Source: Gonapodya prolifera JEL478 (Eukaryota; Monoblepharomycota; Monoblepharidomycetes; Monoblepharidales; Gonapodyaceae). Taken from it: DNA of 64,000 nt. Positions 1 to 10,739 of the stretch are shown in pieces. Under the pieces are notes generated by a model. It had not been told where the DNA came from and ran no database searches. It saw only the letters and a program-made list of their open reading frames with translations. Location: the NCBI GenBank assembly GCA_001574975.1, contig KQ965820.1:62001-126000 (forward strand). Reading direction: 5' to 3'. A program made the translations under genes and the position numbers. Every line of letters starts with the position of its first letter. Within the stretch, counting starts at the first letter, position 1.

Positions 1-708
1 CCGATATAAGGGCTTGGACTTGGGCTGTACAGAAAGGGTTGAGTGGAATTCGCATGTACCGTTGGCAAGCTGCACCTAGAGCAACGGCGCAAGAGCATTC
101 ATGAACGTCGCAATTGAGATGGACGCGTTTGATGGCTTGTTGGGACGTGTCCAGGTCGATTTGCTGAGTTTGGTGGGGGCGGAATCGGAAGTCGGAACGG
201 TCTATGACGAATACATACACAGCAACAGCAGATAACGGGGATCACGCACCATGACCGGTAGCAAGGGCAACTAAACAAATTCCAAGAAGCGGTACGAGTA
301 TGTGTGAGACAGAGGTGCAAGATGGTGCGCGAACATGCAAGTCAGTTCAGTGCAGTGAACAGCCCACGCCCCACCGCAACCACTCACGAATATAGAATTC
401 AACAAACTGGCCGCCGTCGCCATACTCATGACCAGCCCCTGAATGATCCAGAACCGTCGCCGGGAGAACCGGCATGCAGACGAGGCATCCGTTCGATCCG
501 AGTGGGAGGGTGCAGGTGACGCCAGAACCAGTTCGGATTCCTTTGCATCAATGGCTTGGATTTGCGTCCTCTGGTGCACGGATTCGGCAAGTGGAGCTGT
601 CGGAAACAAATCGGACACGGTGTCTGCATTTGGTTCCGCGAGTGTCTCCCTCGCTGGCAGAGCTGAGTCCAGCGAGTCCAGTGGCGCAGATGCATTGCTT
701 GCGGACAT
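1..708 (-). pseudogene. MFS transporter pseudogene (5' part; continues beyond the window)
   Basis: Degenerate paralogue of the intact MFS gene at 1679-4280, in the opposite orientation. Exon 1 (708-388) starts MSASNAS and contains the RFSRRRFWIIQGLVMSMATA block that is nearly identical in the paralogue. Exon 2 (270-250) is a 21-nt micro-exon reading LPLLPVM, the same length as the paralogue's TPSLPVM exon. Exon 3 aligns with the paralogue exon QIDLDTSQQAINAS.. but has two lesions. An extra A on the coding strand (T run near 128-130 on the plus strand) shifts the frame after the codons for QQAI. In the corrected frame the conserved Trp codon is TAG (plus-strand 76-78). The last bases match the paralogue's following intron. 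Only about the first 170 codons lie in the window. The lesions are seen directly; the loss of function is inferred. Confidence 0.75.
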
Positions 709-1678
709 TGTCTGCACGCGAGTCGAGTGTAGAAATATAGTGGTGAAGTGAAGAGGGAGCTTGGGAGCCTGGAGACAGGTACAGAAGGGGCCCTGACCAA
801 ATGGGACCCGGAGTGAGGTTATTTTGATAGTTGCGCATCGGAAGTTCGGAACCCATTCTGACCCTATTGCGCGTGTGCCGGCTTGCTTGCATATTCATTT
901 TGATTCCTGCTTTCTCGTCATGTTGCTGGCTGCTTTGTCATACTCCACTCGTCGGTGTTGAAGATTGCTGAGATGAACAGTGTTCTATGGGCGAGGTGCG
1001 GATGTCTTCACCCGTGTTTGCTCTCCGTCTGGAACCCGACCTCCCTAGGGTGGTGTCCGTGTAAAGTATAGTTGGCATCTCATCACGTGGGTCGACTGTC
1101 GTGGGCTTGTGGCATATGTCCCCTCACTGTACACTGTACATGCACCGTTGACTCATCATCATCGCTATCTACCCTCCTCGTCCTTGTCCTACAATTCTCC
1201 AGTTGGGGCCTGGGCGGTCGTCCTCTATCCGCCGTCTGGTAGGGATGAGACGTCCTGCATCATTCCTGCATCCGTACATGACGACCCCTGGCATTCCAAG
1301 ATGAAATGAGCAATTACGACGTCTGCAAGAAAAGGTAACGCAAACCCGCCTCGGACGTGGATACGGTGGCTGACCAGGCACCAGCAAACGAGGGTGAGAC
1401 GAAAGTCGATGGAGCGCGCAAGGAGTGACGAATGTGAGCAAGGCGTCGGACCACCAAGCGGGAGGAGAGTTGGAGTCTTAATTGGTGGGCCTCTCCCCGA
1501 ATAAAGGGAGGGAGTGATGTACCCGGTAACACAGCGGAGCCGTAACACAGTTTCTTGACATTTCGTTCCTTATAACCTGTCTCACGGCTGAACCCGAGGC
1601 AGATCTTTTTAGCTTCCCCACCCACCCACCTTCTCACCACTTTGCGACACTCGAATCCGCCACACTCCCCTCTGCGCC
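709..1678. other. Shared upstream region between the head-to-head MFS copies
   Basis: No gene is supported in this 970-bp stretch between the two divergent start codons. The long ORFs here overlap one another on both strands and carry no recognisable domain. It should hold the promoters of both MFS copies, but no specific element was identified. Confidence 0.4.
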
Positions 1679-4280
1679 ATGTCTGCCAGCCATCCGTCTG
1701 CGTCCCCGGACTCGCCCGTTACCGAGACACCCGCGGAACCAAATGACTCCACCCCCCCCGATTCTGTGTCCAATTTGCTTCCGACTTCTCCACCTGTGCC
1801 TGCCAGCACGCAGCAACCCACGTACGAACACGAATCTGCGGAAAAGAGTCCGCGCATTCACTCGCACGACGTCGATGCAGATGCAAAGAAATCGGACTTG
1901 GTTTCCTCGTCACCGTCGCCCTCTCACTCTCACTCGGATCGCAGGGATGCCTCGTCTGCGCGTGGCTCGCGGTTCTCACGACGGCGGTTTTGGATCATAC
2001 AGGGACTTGTCATGAGTATGGCAACCGCGGCGAGCTTGTCAAACTCGATATTCGTGAGTGGGTGGGGTGGTTGGGCATGAGATCGTTCTCTTAACACTAA
2101 CACACTTGTTCCTTCCATGTCCGCCTTTGTCTCATTTCTCATGCGTATTTTTATCTAGACGCCATCGTTGCCCGTCATGGTAAGTGGCTGATGGTATTTG
2201 GGTGCCGTGGACTCGTCATTGACCGGCTCAATTCCCCAACCCAACCTCAGCAAATCGACCTCGACACGTCACAACAAGCCATCAACGCATCCGTCTCAAT
2301 CGCGACATTCATGAACGCCCTTGCCCCCCTCCTCTGGGCGCAACTTGCCGACGGTAAGTATAGGTACAAACTCCTCCCGATCATATTTTGTCAACCCACG
2401 CCCTCATCTTATATCGGATACCCGTCTTCCCACACAGTTCGCGGCCGTCGCATAACCTACATCCTGTCCATCCCCATCGCGATCGTCGCCACCATTCTCG
2501 GGTACTTCTCGAAAAACATCGCCATGTTCTACGTCACGAGGATATTCCAGCAGATTGGAATGAGCGCCGTGCTTGTTGCGGGGAGTGTGAGTGATTTCTC
2601 ATGGCCAACATGGATGGTAGCTGGGCTCACTTCCAACCCTCCCCAGGGAACGCTTTCCGACATAAACCCCTCCTCATCCCGCTCGCAAGCTCTTGGATTC
2701 TTCTACCTCGGCGTGAGTCACCCCTCTCTCTTCCCTCCATCTTCCCTCCCTCACCGTCCGACTCCTCACCTGCACCTTTACCCACCTCAACAAACCCCCC
2801 CCGGCCCCCCCAAACCAACCGCCACGCGACGCCACGCACACACCACGCACTCTCTATTACGTTACAACGTTAGTACCAAGGCGCCACCACTATCGCACCG
2901 GCCCTCGGCGGCGTCATCGCCGACTCGCTTGGCTGGCGGTGGACGTTTATTGTTGCGGCTGTTTATGTTAGTATTGAGTCTCACGTTTCGCTCTCAAACC
3001 TTCCCCGTTTCACGCCTCACACATCGTGCTTACACTCTTAATTCTTCACCCACCACCCTCCAGACCCTCGCCATCTTCATCGCCATGTGCATCCTCATGC
3101 CCGAGACGATGGACCCGGTGGTGTTGAAGGCGAATCGGATGAAGGGCGTCAAGAATCCCTTTGCGCCGTTGGTGTATAGTGAGTGTGTGACGTCTCTTGA
3201 TCTCCAGCACTGCCCGTTTTAACCGCTTTCGCTTTTTCCTCCGCTCAGACAAATGTAAGAATCCAAACTGAACCTGCCCCACCCCCTTCCCCTCTCACCA
3301 CCCACCTCGCCCCTTCTAGACCCCTTCGTCCTGGCCCTGGTCCTCCAAATCGCCTTCACCGTCATGGTCCTGTACATCTTCTCCGTAATCATCCCGCGCG
3401 ACTTCACGCGCGTGTACGCCTTCTCGACCTCGCAGATCGGGTTTGTCCAGCTGTTTGTAGGTTTTGGGTTCTTTGTCGGAACGTGGTGCTTTGGCGTGTA
3501 TGCGGATAGGATGTATGGCACGTGGAAGGCGAAGAGGGGAGGGGTGTCGATACCTGAGGTTGGTTTCCAGGAGTTGCTGCCCGGAACGCTCCGGCCACGT
3601 TAACCTGGACCCCCCGCGGCACCCACAACACAGGACCGTCTCCGATCCACATGGCTCCCCATTCTGTTCATCTTCGCCGGCCTGCTCGTGTACGGGTGGG
3701 GCGTGGAACGCGCTACGTGGTTCGGGGTTCCCACGCTTGGTGCTGCTGTTGCGGGGGCAGGGTCCCAGGGCTTGTGAGTATGCTCGTGGGTGGCCGAGGA
3801 GGGGGAACAATCTCATGACGTGCGTATGTTTTAGTGGGACAAGCTGCAACGCGTTCCTGTTGGACGTGTTTCCGTCCCGAGGGGCGTCCATTATCGGTAC
3901 GTTCGTCGCTCTTGTTCTTCCCTGGCTTGTCCTGCTCATGCTCCTGTTCATCCATCACTAACCCCCTACCCCACCCCCACGCAGCCGCCGCCAATTTCCT
4001 CCGCTTCACACTCGCCGCCCTGGGCCCGCTCGCCGTAGCCCCCGCCGAATCCACCATCGGGGTCGGGTGGTTCTCGACCCTGCTTGCCGGAGTCAACTTG
4101 GCCGCGTGGAGCGGCATCTTCTGTATCATTAATTGGGGCGCCAGAACAAGACTGAGGATGGAGCCGTGGAGGAGCGAGGAGAGGTGGGATGCGCAGAGGG
4201 AGGTGCTGTTTGCCGCTGGAGCAGGAGCAAGGGGGGAGAAGGCAGGTGAGGAGGGAAGGAAGGGATTGTTGGTTGCGTAA
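1679..4280 (+). CDS. Major facilitator superfamily transporter, 12 exons, 554 aa
   Basis: Predicted plasma-membrane proton-coupled transporter of the DHA1 kind. The substrate is unknown. Exons by splice signals and phase: 1679-2053, 2159-2179, 2251-2353, 2438-2586, 2647-2712, 2874-2966, 3064-3178, 3249-3254 (6-nt micro-exon, optional in phase), 3320-3558, 3634-3773, 3835-3896, 3985-4280. They sum to exactly 555 codons. The N-terminal tail of about 100 residues is Ser/Pro-rich and cytosolic, ending in RFSRRRFW before the first membrane helix. The loop motif LAD-GRR follows TM2. GATTIAPALGG with IADSLGWRW is the usual TM5 region. The second half runs from PFVLALVLQIAF to FCIINWGARTRL, then a charged tail. 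It is head-to-head with the broken copy at 1-708. Confidence 0.85.
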
Positions 4281-4578
4281 GCGGGAGGGTGGACTAGTGA
4301 ATTGCATCCTAGAGCGAAGAGGGGACCTAATTCTCTGTGTATGTATTTGCATCGCATCGCAACATATCTAATGGTTATGGTATCTTCGAACGACATCACG
4401 CAACGATTCGTGGACTCCATCTACATCGTGTGGGCGATTGCTTGATCTCGTCGCCTTCTTATCCGCCAGCGACACCTTCGCACGTGCCTATTTCCTCAGG
4501 GTGCAACACAGGCATCTCTTCCAACGTTTGCCGCGCCATCTTCGCCCTCGACCCGATTACCCCACGCATTTCTCAGCG

Positions 4579-5771
4579 ATGGATGCAATCCAAAGACAGC
4601 TCGTAGGAATGGACTACTTTTCGTCGCGGAGTGTCTTGGAAAACGATGTGAACGATTCGGGACGAGCTGAGCCGATCAAGCGGGTTCCGAAACCGGGAGA
4701 AGCTGTTCCGTTACGATTCGCGGCGAGGTGAGAGGTATTCAAGCCAGCGCAGCTCTCAAAAAACGCGGTGGCGAGGTGCTTACTCGTCGGCAGCCTTCTC
4801 CCTTGCTTGCCGGAGGAGACCTCCACCGAGACGCAGAATGAAGAAGACTACGAGGTTCTCATTCAACTTCGGTACGTGTCACACAGTGGGCTCAAGCATC
4901 TCTAAAATGGCGACGGCTTTTCAACACTATCAGCCTGACCCATTCCCTGCAGGGGATCTCGAGGGTTCATTGGCTCCTTGACAGTCTTCCCAGGTGGAGG
5001 TTTGGACGCTTCTGATGGAGACCCCGCGTGGAGGAACCTGTTTCTCAAGTCCATTGCAAAAGCCCCACACCACCTGAGGGAACGACACCGGAAAGTGTTC
5101 TGAACGAGTTCACGAGACTGTTCGCTTTCTGCCGCGGTTGCGGCACCGAGAGAAACGTTTGAGGAAGCCGGGGCGCTCTTGACGGTCGACACGGCCTCCA
5201 ACCAAGTGTCAAAGGCCGTGGAAGGACCATCGAGTCGCCGTCTTCTTTTTTGCGCCTTTTCTCTTCCGCGGACCAGCCTCAGCCTCAGCCCCTAGTCCCT
5301 GTTCCCTGGCACCACTTCGTCACACCCGCCACCGAGCACACACGGTACAGTGCTCGGTTCCTCCTCACCACCCTTCCTTCGCGGCCGTCCATATCCGCCG
5401 ACGGTAGTGAGACTGTGACCGCGTACTGGTCGACGCCCACAGCGTCACTGAACCGGCTTGAGCGAGGGGAGATCCGAATGGTGGAGCCCCAATTTCTCAT
5501 CCTCAAGGAGCTCCAGCTGCCGTACCCAAAGTGGGCGGATTTGGCGGCGTACAGCACCTACCAGACGTGGCGAAGTCACTCGGAGGTTGCGGATACGGTC
5601 ACGGAGACGTACAGGGACCCAGACACTGGGATGGAAGTGCTCACCGCGCCAGGAGATTGGCTGCACTCGGAGACACCCGCGTCAGAGAGCACTCTGGAAG
5701 CGAAGCCAAGAAATAGGGTCGTTCCTCACCCTGCGACGGGCGAAGGCATGGGAGGCAATCTTTCTATTTAG
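4579..5771 (+). pseudogene. NUDT19-like Nudix hydrolase gene, apparently disrupted
   Basis: NUDT19-type Nudix enzymes hydrolyse CoA and acyl-CoA diphosphates, usually in peroxisomes or mitochondria. The pieces are collinear. DYEVLIQLR joins across an intron (4872-4952) to GSRGFIGSLTVFPGGGLDAS, the family's FPGG element. The Nudix core REtfEEaG follows at about 5130-5165. The C-terminal segment WHHFVTPATEHTRYSARF, then VTAYWSTPTASLNRLERGEI and PQFLILKEL, is typical of NUDT19. The reading frame is not continuous. In-frame TGA codons lie at 4729-4731 and 5101-5103, and the frame changes in the T-rich stretch near 5240-5255. I found no canonical intron that removes all three. It is either a decaying gene or a region with base-calling errors. 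The start codon is tentative. Confidence 0.6.
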
Positions 5772-6187
5772 TGAGCATCGGGGGTGTTTGTTGCGCGCGT
5801 GTGTGACGGCGAAACAAGACGCTTTCTCCATCTCAGTGGCCGACTGGAACTCGATCGCTCTATTCCCTGAGGCCATGTCAGTGCCTCACCTTTTGGAACG
5901 CGCCACCAAATCCTGGGACCATCGAGGGGATCTGGGTTGTTTAGTCCAGGGGAGAAGATATGATCGCGATACATGAAACATGGCAATAATATTTCGGCGA
6001 TACGTGAAAAATGTCCAATGTATAGTTTCAGGTCTTCTCGATCCTCCGACAGTGTGGTTTATTTGCAGCTTGATATTAGGAACTCAAAGCTTCATACTGA
6101 CACATTATTTGTTCGCCAAACTGTTTCCCAAGAGCCTTTTCCCCTTTTCCAGAAGCCACGGTCGCGGCCCACAGAGGTTCAACAGCG
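5772..6187. other. Intergenic region, nothing recognised
   Basis: About 415 bp between the Nudix gene and the F-box gene. Short ORFs here show no family resemblance. It presumably holds the F-box gene promoter and 5' leader. Confidence 0.35.
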
Positions 6188-9100
6188 ATGCCTCTCGCAC
6201 AGGACAGGACGGGAAACATTCTGGTCCACGGTGCCCGAGTTCGTGAAAGTGCGAGTGGATCGTTAGTTGGACTTTTGAGGGGAGAGCGGGACGAGGTACG
6301 AAGCGAGAATGGACTGAGGAGACGGAGCGACGGCGAAGGCGCTGAACGGAAGACGGAGAAGGTGAGTGAGGAAAACAGCGATACTGGCTTTCAACATATT
6401 ATTCACTCACTAGGTTGCAGTGTCTGCCACCGGAGATTCTTTTCCTGGTCTTCACGTTCGTCCCAGCAACATCTCTCGTGCGCTGTGAACGAGTGAGCCA
6501 GCGGTGGCGGCGTGTCGTTGTTGGAAACTCCAATCGGCTTTGGAGTCGCCTTTTGAGAGACGAGTTTGGTGTTGATGCCAGAGAGGAGGGAGGAAGTGTG
6601 GAAAGACTGTGGGGCTGCGGAAGTTTGGGGATTGACGGACCATGGAAGGGAATTGGGGGAACGGCTTTTGACGGGATGAATGGGACAGGCAATGTGCGTA
6701 CAGAGAGGCGGATAAGCGCATGGAGCACGCAGAACACATTCCAATCTTGTTGCGTTACCGTACAGCTCCAGTCAGCGTCACTGATGCCCGGCTCCCTCAC
6801 CACGAACTCAAACTCCGTTCAAACCGTACCCTCCGCCACTCTCCACCCCAAACGGATCTACAAATCCCACTTAAATATTACGCGAGGGTTATCGTCGACT
6901 CTTTGTCTTACGCAGTCTTCCAATGGCGCAATTCTTCGTCTGCCATCCTTCACACCTTCCGCAATCAACTCGACATATACTCCCTCCCTCCCAATCATCG
7001 GTCACATTACAATTCAGTCCCACTCGACCTCCTCTTCTGCATCAACTCTGCCCGCAACAGTGAGGAGACTCGCACCGTTTGCGGCTTGGGTAGCAGACCC
7101 CGCCGATGTCTATACGGTGGCTCTTGAGTCTGGTGTCTTGTTCTGGCTGGATCCCACGCAAAGCGACCGAATCCTTGCGTTTGATCTAGCTGCCCCAGAA
7201 CTGCGGACAACTTCCTCGCCTCACTCTGCCCAGTGGTCCGATCCCATGGAATTCGAAGTGGCGGGTGGGAGTGAACAAGGACAAACGGAATCACAAATTC
7301 TAGATTTTGGTGTCTCTGAGAGTGACTGTGCTCATCATGGGGCTCCGCAAGTTGTGGACGAGCAAGAAACGCTTCGCTACTCTGACGTCAACGCCATGGC
7401 AGTTGACGTATCGAATGGTCACAACGGGGTCTACTCAATGGAGCATACTGAAGGAATTATCGACCTTCTTTCCGATACCGCCACTGGAACGTTTTGTCCT
7501 GGACCCATCGACGTGATGCCTGGATCGTCGCATACAATCGAGTTGAATGAGGAACATCCCTATTCGGACAACATAAACGCTGAAATGTTCAACTTCTCAG
7601 CCATCCCTGAACCGGCAGAATCGCACTTCCACACAACTTTCCATACTTTGCGCATCTCGACCTCTCCTGCAGTCCGGCCACCTACTCTTAACCCCTCCCT
7701 CCGCCTCGCCCCTCACCCTCATGCGCTTGGCCTCATACTCCCCACATCTACGTCCGCTGTTGTTTCTTTCGACGATGCCAGCACGATGCGGGCATGGCGC
7801 GTTGTTCGTTCTCCGTCCAACCAGCCCGGCACCTCAGGCACCCTTTCCGTTGTCGCATCCTCAACCACTCCACCCACTCCACCCTCTCGCCCAACGTTTT
7901 CAATGAATGTTCACGGCGGTACGGTGGTTACGGCTGATCGGCGAGGGAGGGTGTGCTTGTACCCTACGCCCTCCGACAGTGCCGAGGAGGTCGAAGCTCC
8001 GGACGCATTCCTCCTGCCCCATCAGTGGGGGGACTGGGCAACGGTGAATGTGGCTACGTGGGGTGGGAGGGTCACTGTTGGCGGGTCCAGGGGGGTGTAC
8101 TATGTTCTGGAGCAATGTGCTACAGGGTGGCGCTGTGTCCACGTGTTGAGAACTGGCGGGGAGGTGGATGGTGCATGGATGTTGGAGGGTGAAGGAGATG
8201 ATGAGGGGGACGACAGTGACGGGGAGGACGAAGGCAATGGGACTGTCCCGGGAAATGGTCCCGCACAAGGAATAGCGTCGACGACGGGTAATAGCGCAAA
8301 CACTGCTTTGGCTCGGGACTTCATCGTGCCTTCGGACTTGACTGGGGTGCCTGTTGCTGTACAGCAAGCAAGGGAAGCCCCACTTCATACCCTGCATATT
8401 GGTCGTTTTCCGCGCATTGTCACTGAACAAGCTATGCAACATCCAGTTGTGGGCTTGGACGGTGACGTTGACATGATTGGGGTGAATTCAAGTGGTGTAG
8501 ATCCCGGTTCGGACTTTGTTGAACAGGAAGGGTGGAATAGCACCCCAGGTGGATGGATCGCGCCGGCTGCCGAAGGACCTCACGGGTTCCCCATCTCCGA
8601 GGATATCTCTGATTGGAACGCACCTACCGCTATGCCAGTACCATCAGACCTTGATGCTGTAGAGGTCCCGCCAACGGCTCCTATTCCTCCTCCCTTGGCA
8701 CCTCTCATGCCACCATTACCGCTACCGCGTCACTTTTCTCCTATGACACTTTCACAGGGACCACACCATGTCCTTGCCAGCGGGCGGATGGGTGACGAAG
8801 TTGTTGTGTGGGACGTGTCCAGGACTAGTGCTCGGACTCAGGGCGGAGCATTGGGGCATGTGCTGAGATTGGGTGATGTGGTCAGGCAGGTGCCAGGTCG
8901 GTGGGACGAGCTGAGGTTCGCCGAATTATGTGGGAGCGGTCGAGAAGTGGTCGTCGGTGCAGTTCGGGGGAGCACCAGGCAAGGCGGTACTCATGACGCA
9001 GAAACGGGTGGCGAATTGGGTCGGGAGGGCGAAACGCTCCTGTGTGTGTGGGATTTCGGTGCAGGTGGTGAACCAAACATTGAAGAAGAGGTGTTGCGAG

Positions 9101-9327
9101 ATTTGGAGCTGGCTCAGCGACCGTTTTCGGGCGATGCCAAAGGAAAGGGCAAGTCGACTGAACCAGGAAAAGCATCTTCGCTTCGTTACAGGACGCGAAT
9201 GTGGGAGAGAGTAAGGCTTGAGGTCGGAAAGGAGGAGACGTCAATCTTGGACGCGGGTGAGAGGGAACGCGAGCGGGATGGGGTTGAGGTGTGGGTGGGG
9301 TGGGAAGTGGAGGTGGTTGTCGGGTAG
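6188..9327 (+). CDS. F-box protein with a possible C-terminal propeller-like region, 1026 aa
   Basis: Probable substrate adaptor of an SCF ubiquitin ligase. There are two exons, 6188-6361 and 6421-9327. The 59-bp intron joins KTEK in phase to CLPPEILFLVFTFVPATSLV, a clear F-box (LPPEIL..F.F.......R..CVSQRWRRVV) at about residues 59-100. The remaining 900 residues contain blocks of hydrophobic strands separated by Ser/Thr/Pro-rich linkers. Examples are GGTVVTADRRGRVCLYPTPS, VTVGGSRGVYYVLEQC and LASGRMGDEVVVWDVSR. The last looks like a WD-type blade, so a degenerate beta-propeller is likely. A Glu/Asp/Gly run lies near residue 660-680. The substrate is unknown. The F-box is confident and the propeller is inference. 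Confidence 0.8.
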
Positions 9328-10700
9328 CCTTGTAATGATTGTGGGGACGTCGATTTTGTTGAAGGGCAATACGTACACCGAGGACGGTGCCGAGGTTCGT
9401 AACTGTATGGAAAGATTCCCGAGACTTGTGGTGTTCGCAGCGAGGATAATTGTGGTTTAATGAGAATATCATGTAGTTCTTTCGAACAATGTACAATAGT
9501 AACTTTCGGACTTGCTCTCGAGAGCCACAATTGTGATGATGTAAAATGGTACTGGTATTAATTACATCGCAATCCATTCAACTCTGAAAGAGAATGTAAA
9601 ATTTAAAACCAACACAGTAAATAACACAAAAGTCACGCTGGATGTCGACGGTAAGCCCACGATGCCGTTCCATGTAGGACTGCCATCATAGTGAGAAGGA
9701 GATTCGCATTTTTCGAGTCCAAAATATGATTTGTGTGGAGGTGAGTTTTGACGTAGACTGCTGACAAATCGGGAAGTGATAGCCTCTGCCGTATCCTACA
9801 TGGAAAGTGAGTTGTTGTTCACACTTCCCTAGATGATTTCTCACTTGACTTACGTTCCAACTTCTTGACCTGTGGCAAAATCATAGAGTTCCCAATCTCG
9901 AACCACTTTCGAGCAGCTAATGTTCAAACCCAAACGAAGTACCGAGTTGGTAGCACAATGGTCAGTTTCGTATGGTGGTCAAAAGGTTTAGAATGACGTC
10001 ACATTCCATCGTTGGTGGTCGATTTCTTTTTTCCAAACATTCTTGATAGCGTATTCGGCTTGCCAGGCCCAGGGTCGTCGTTGCCAGTCTTCAGTTGAAT
10101 TCGCTCACGAACGGTAACATGCGACAGCCAAAGAGAGGTGAAGGGATAAAATGAAGATCCGTGTCACATTATTGAGACAGCATATAGTTTCGGAATTCAA
10201 GACATTCTGGATGAAGCGGGACACATACTGAGGATTTCTTTTTCACCCTCCATGAGCATTAGCTTCACATTTTTGAGTGTGTTGAACCACTGGGCGAGGT
10301 GAAATAATGAAAAATAACAGGTTGATTAGAATGTGCAGTTTAATAAGTTCTCAAGTCAGATCAATACCCCTCCACCGTTATACGACAGTTTGTACATTGC
10401 TGGCGATTGTTCCATTGGCATTGCGATGCGGTTGTGTTGAATTAAATAGCCTCAAATTTTTGATTTAGTTGGTTCCATGACTCACGGACTTCAATCATTT
10501 CAGAAAACGACGATGTAGTCGTTCCAGTGTAATTAAAACTACCAATCCAGCTGTATATGACGTCAGGCATTGACACCGTCGATCCAGAGAGAGCCAAAGC
10601 CGTGAACTCCATTCGTCAGGATCATTGGGAAAGTGTTCCGCCTCGGGCTTCTTGTGATTGGGGTTTTAATGGTGACGTCGGTGATGTAACCTTTGGAACG
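9328..10700. other. Long intergenic stretch without a supported gene
   Basis: About 1.37 kb, more AT-rich than its neighbours, between the F-box gene and the 3' end of a minus-strand gene. Six-frame translation gives only short ORFs without family features. No RNA gene was recognised. Confidence 0.4.
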
Positions 10701-10739
10701 TTACTGGCTGGTGGATGTTGGTGATACAAATTTGAGGTG

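Noticed and set aside
4729-5103. In-frame TGA codons in the Nudix gene as selenocysteine or reassigned codons
   Set aside because: No SECIS-like element was sought successfully, Nudix enzymes are not known selenoproteins, other genes in the window end normally at TGA, and a frame change in the same gene fits decay or error better.
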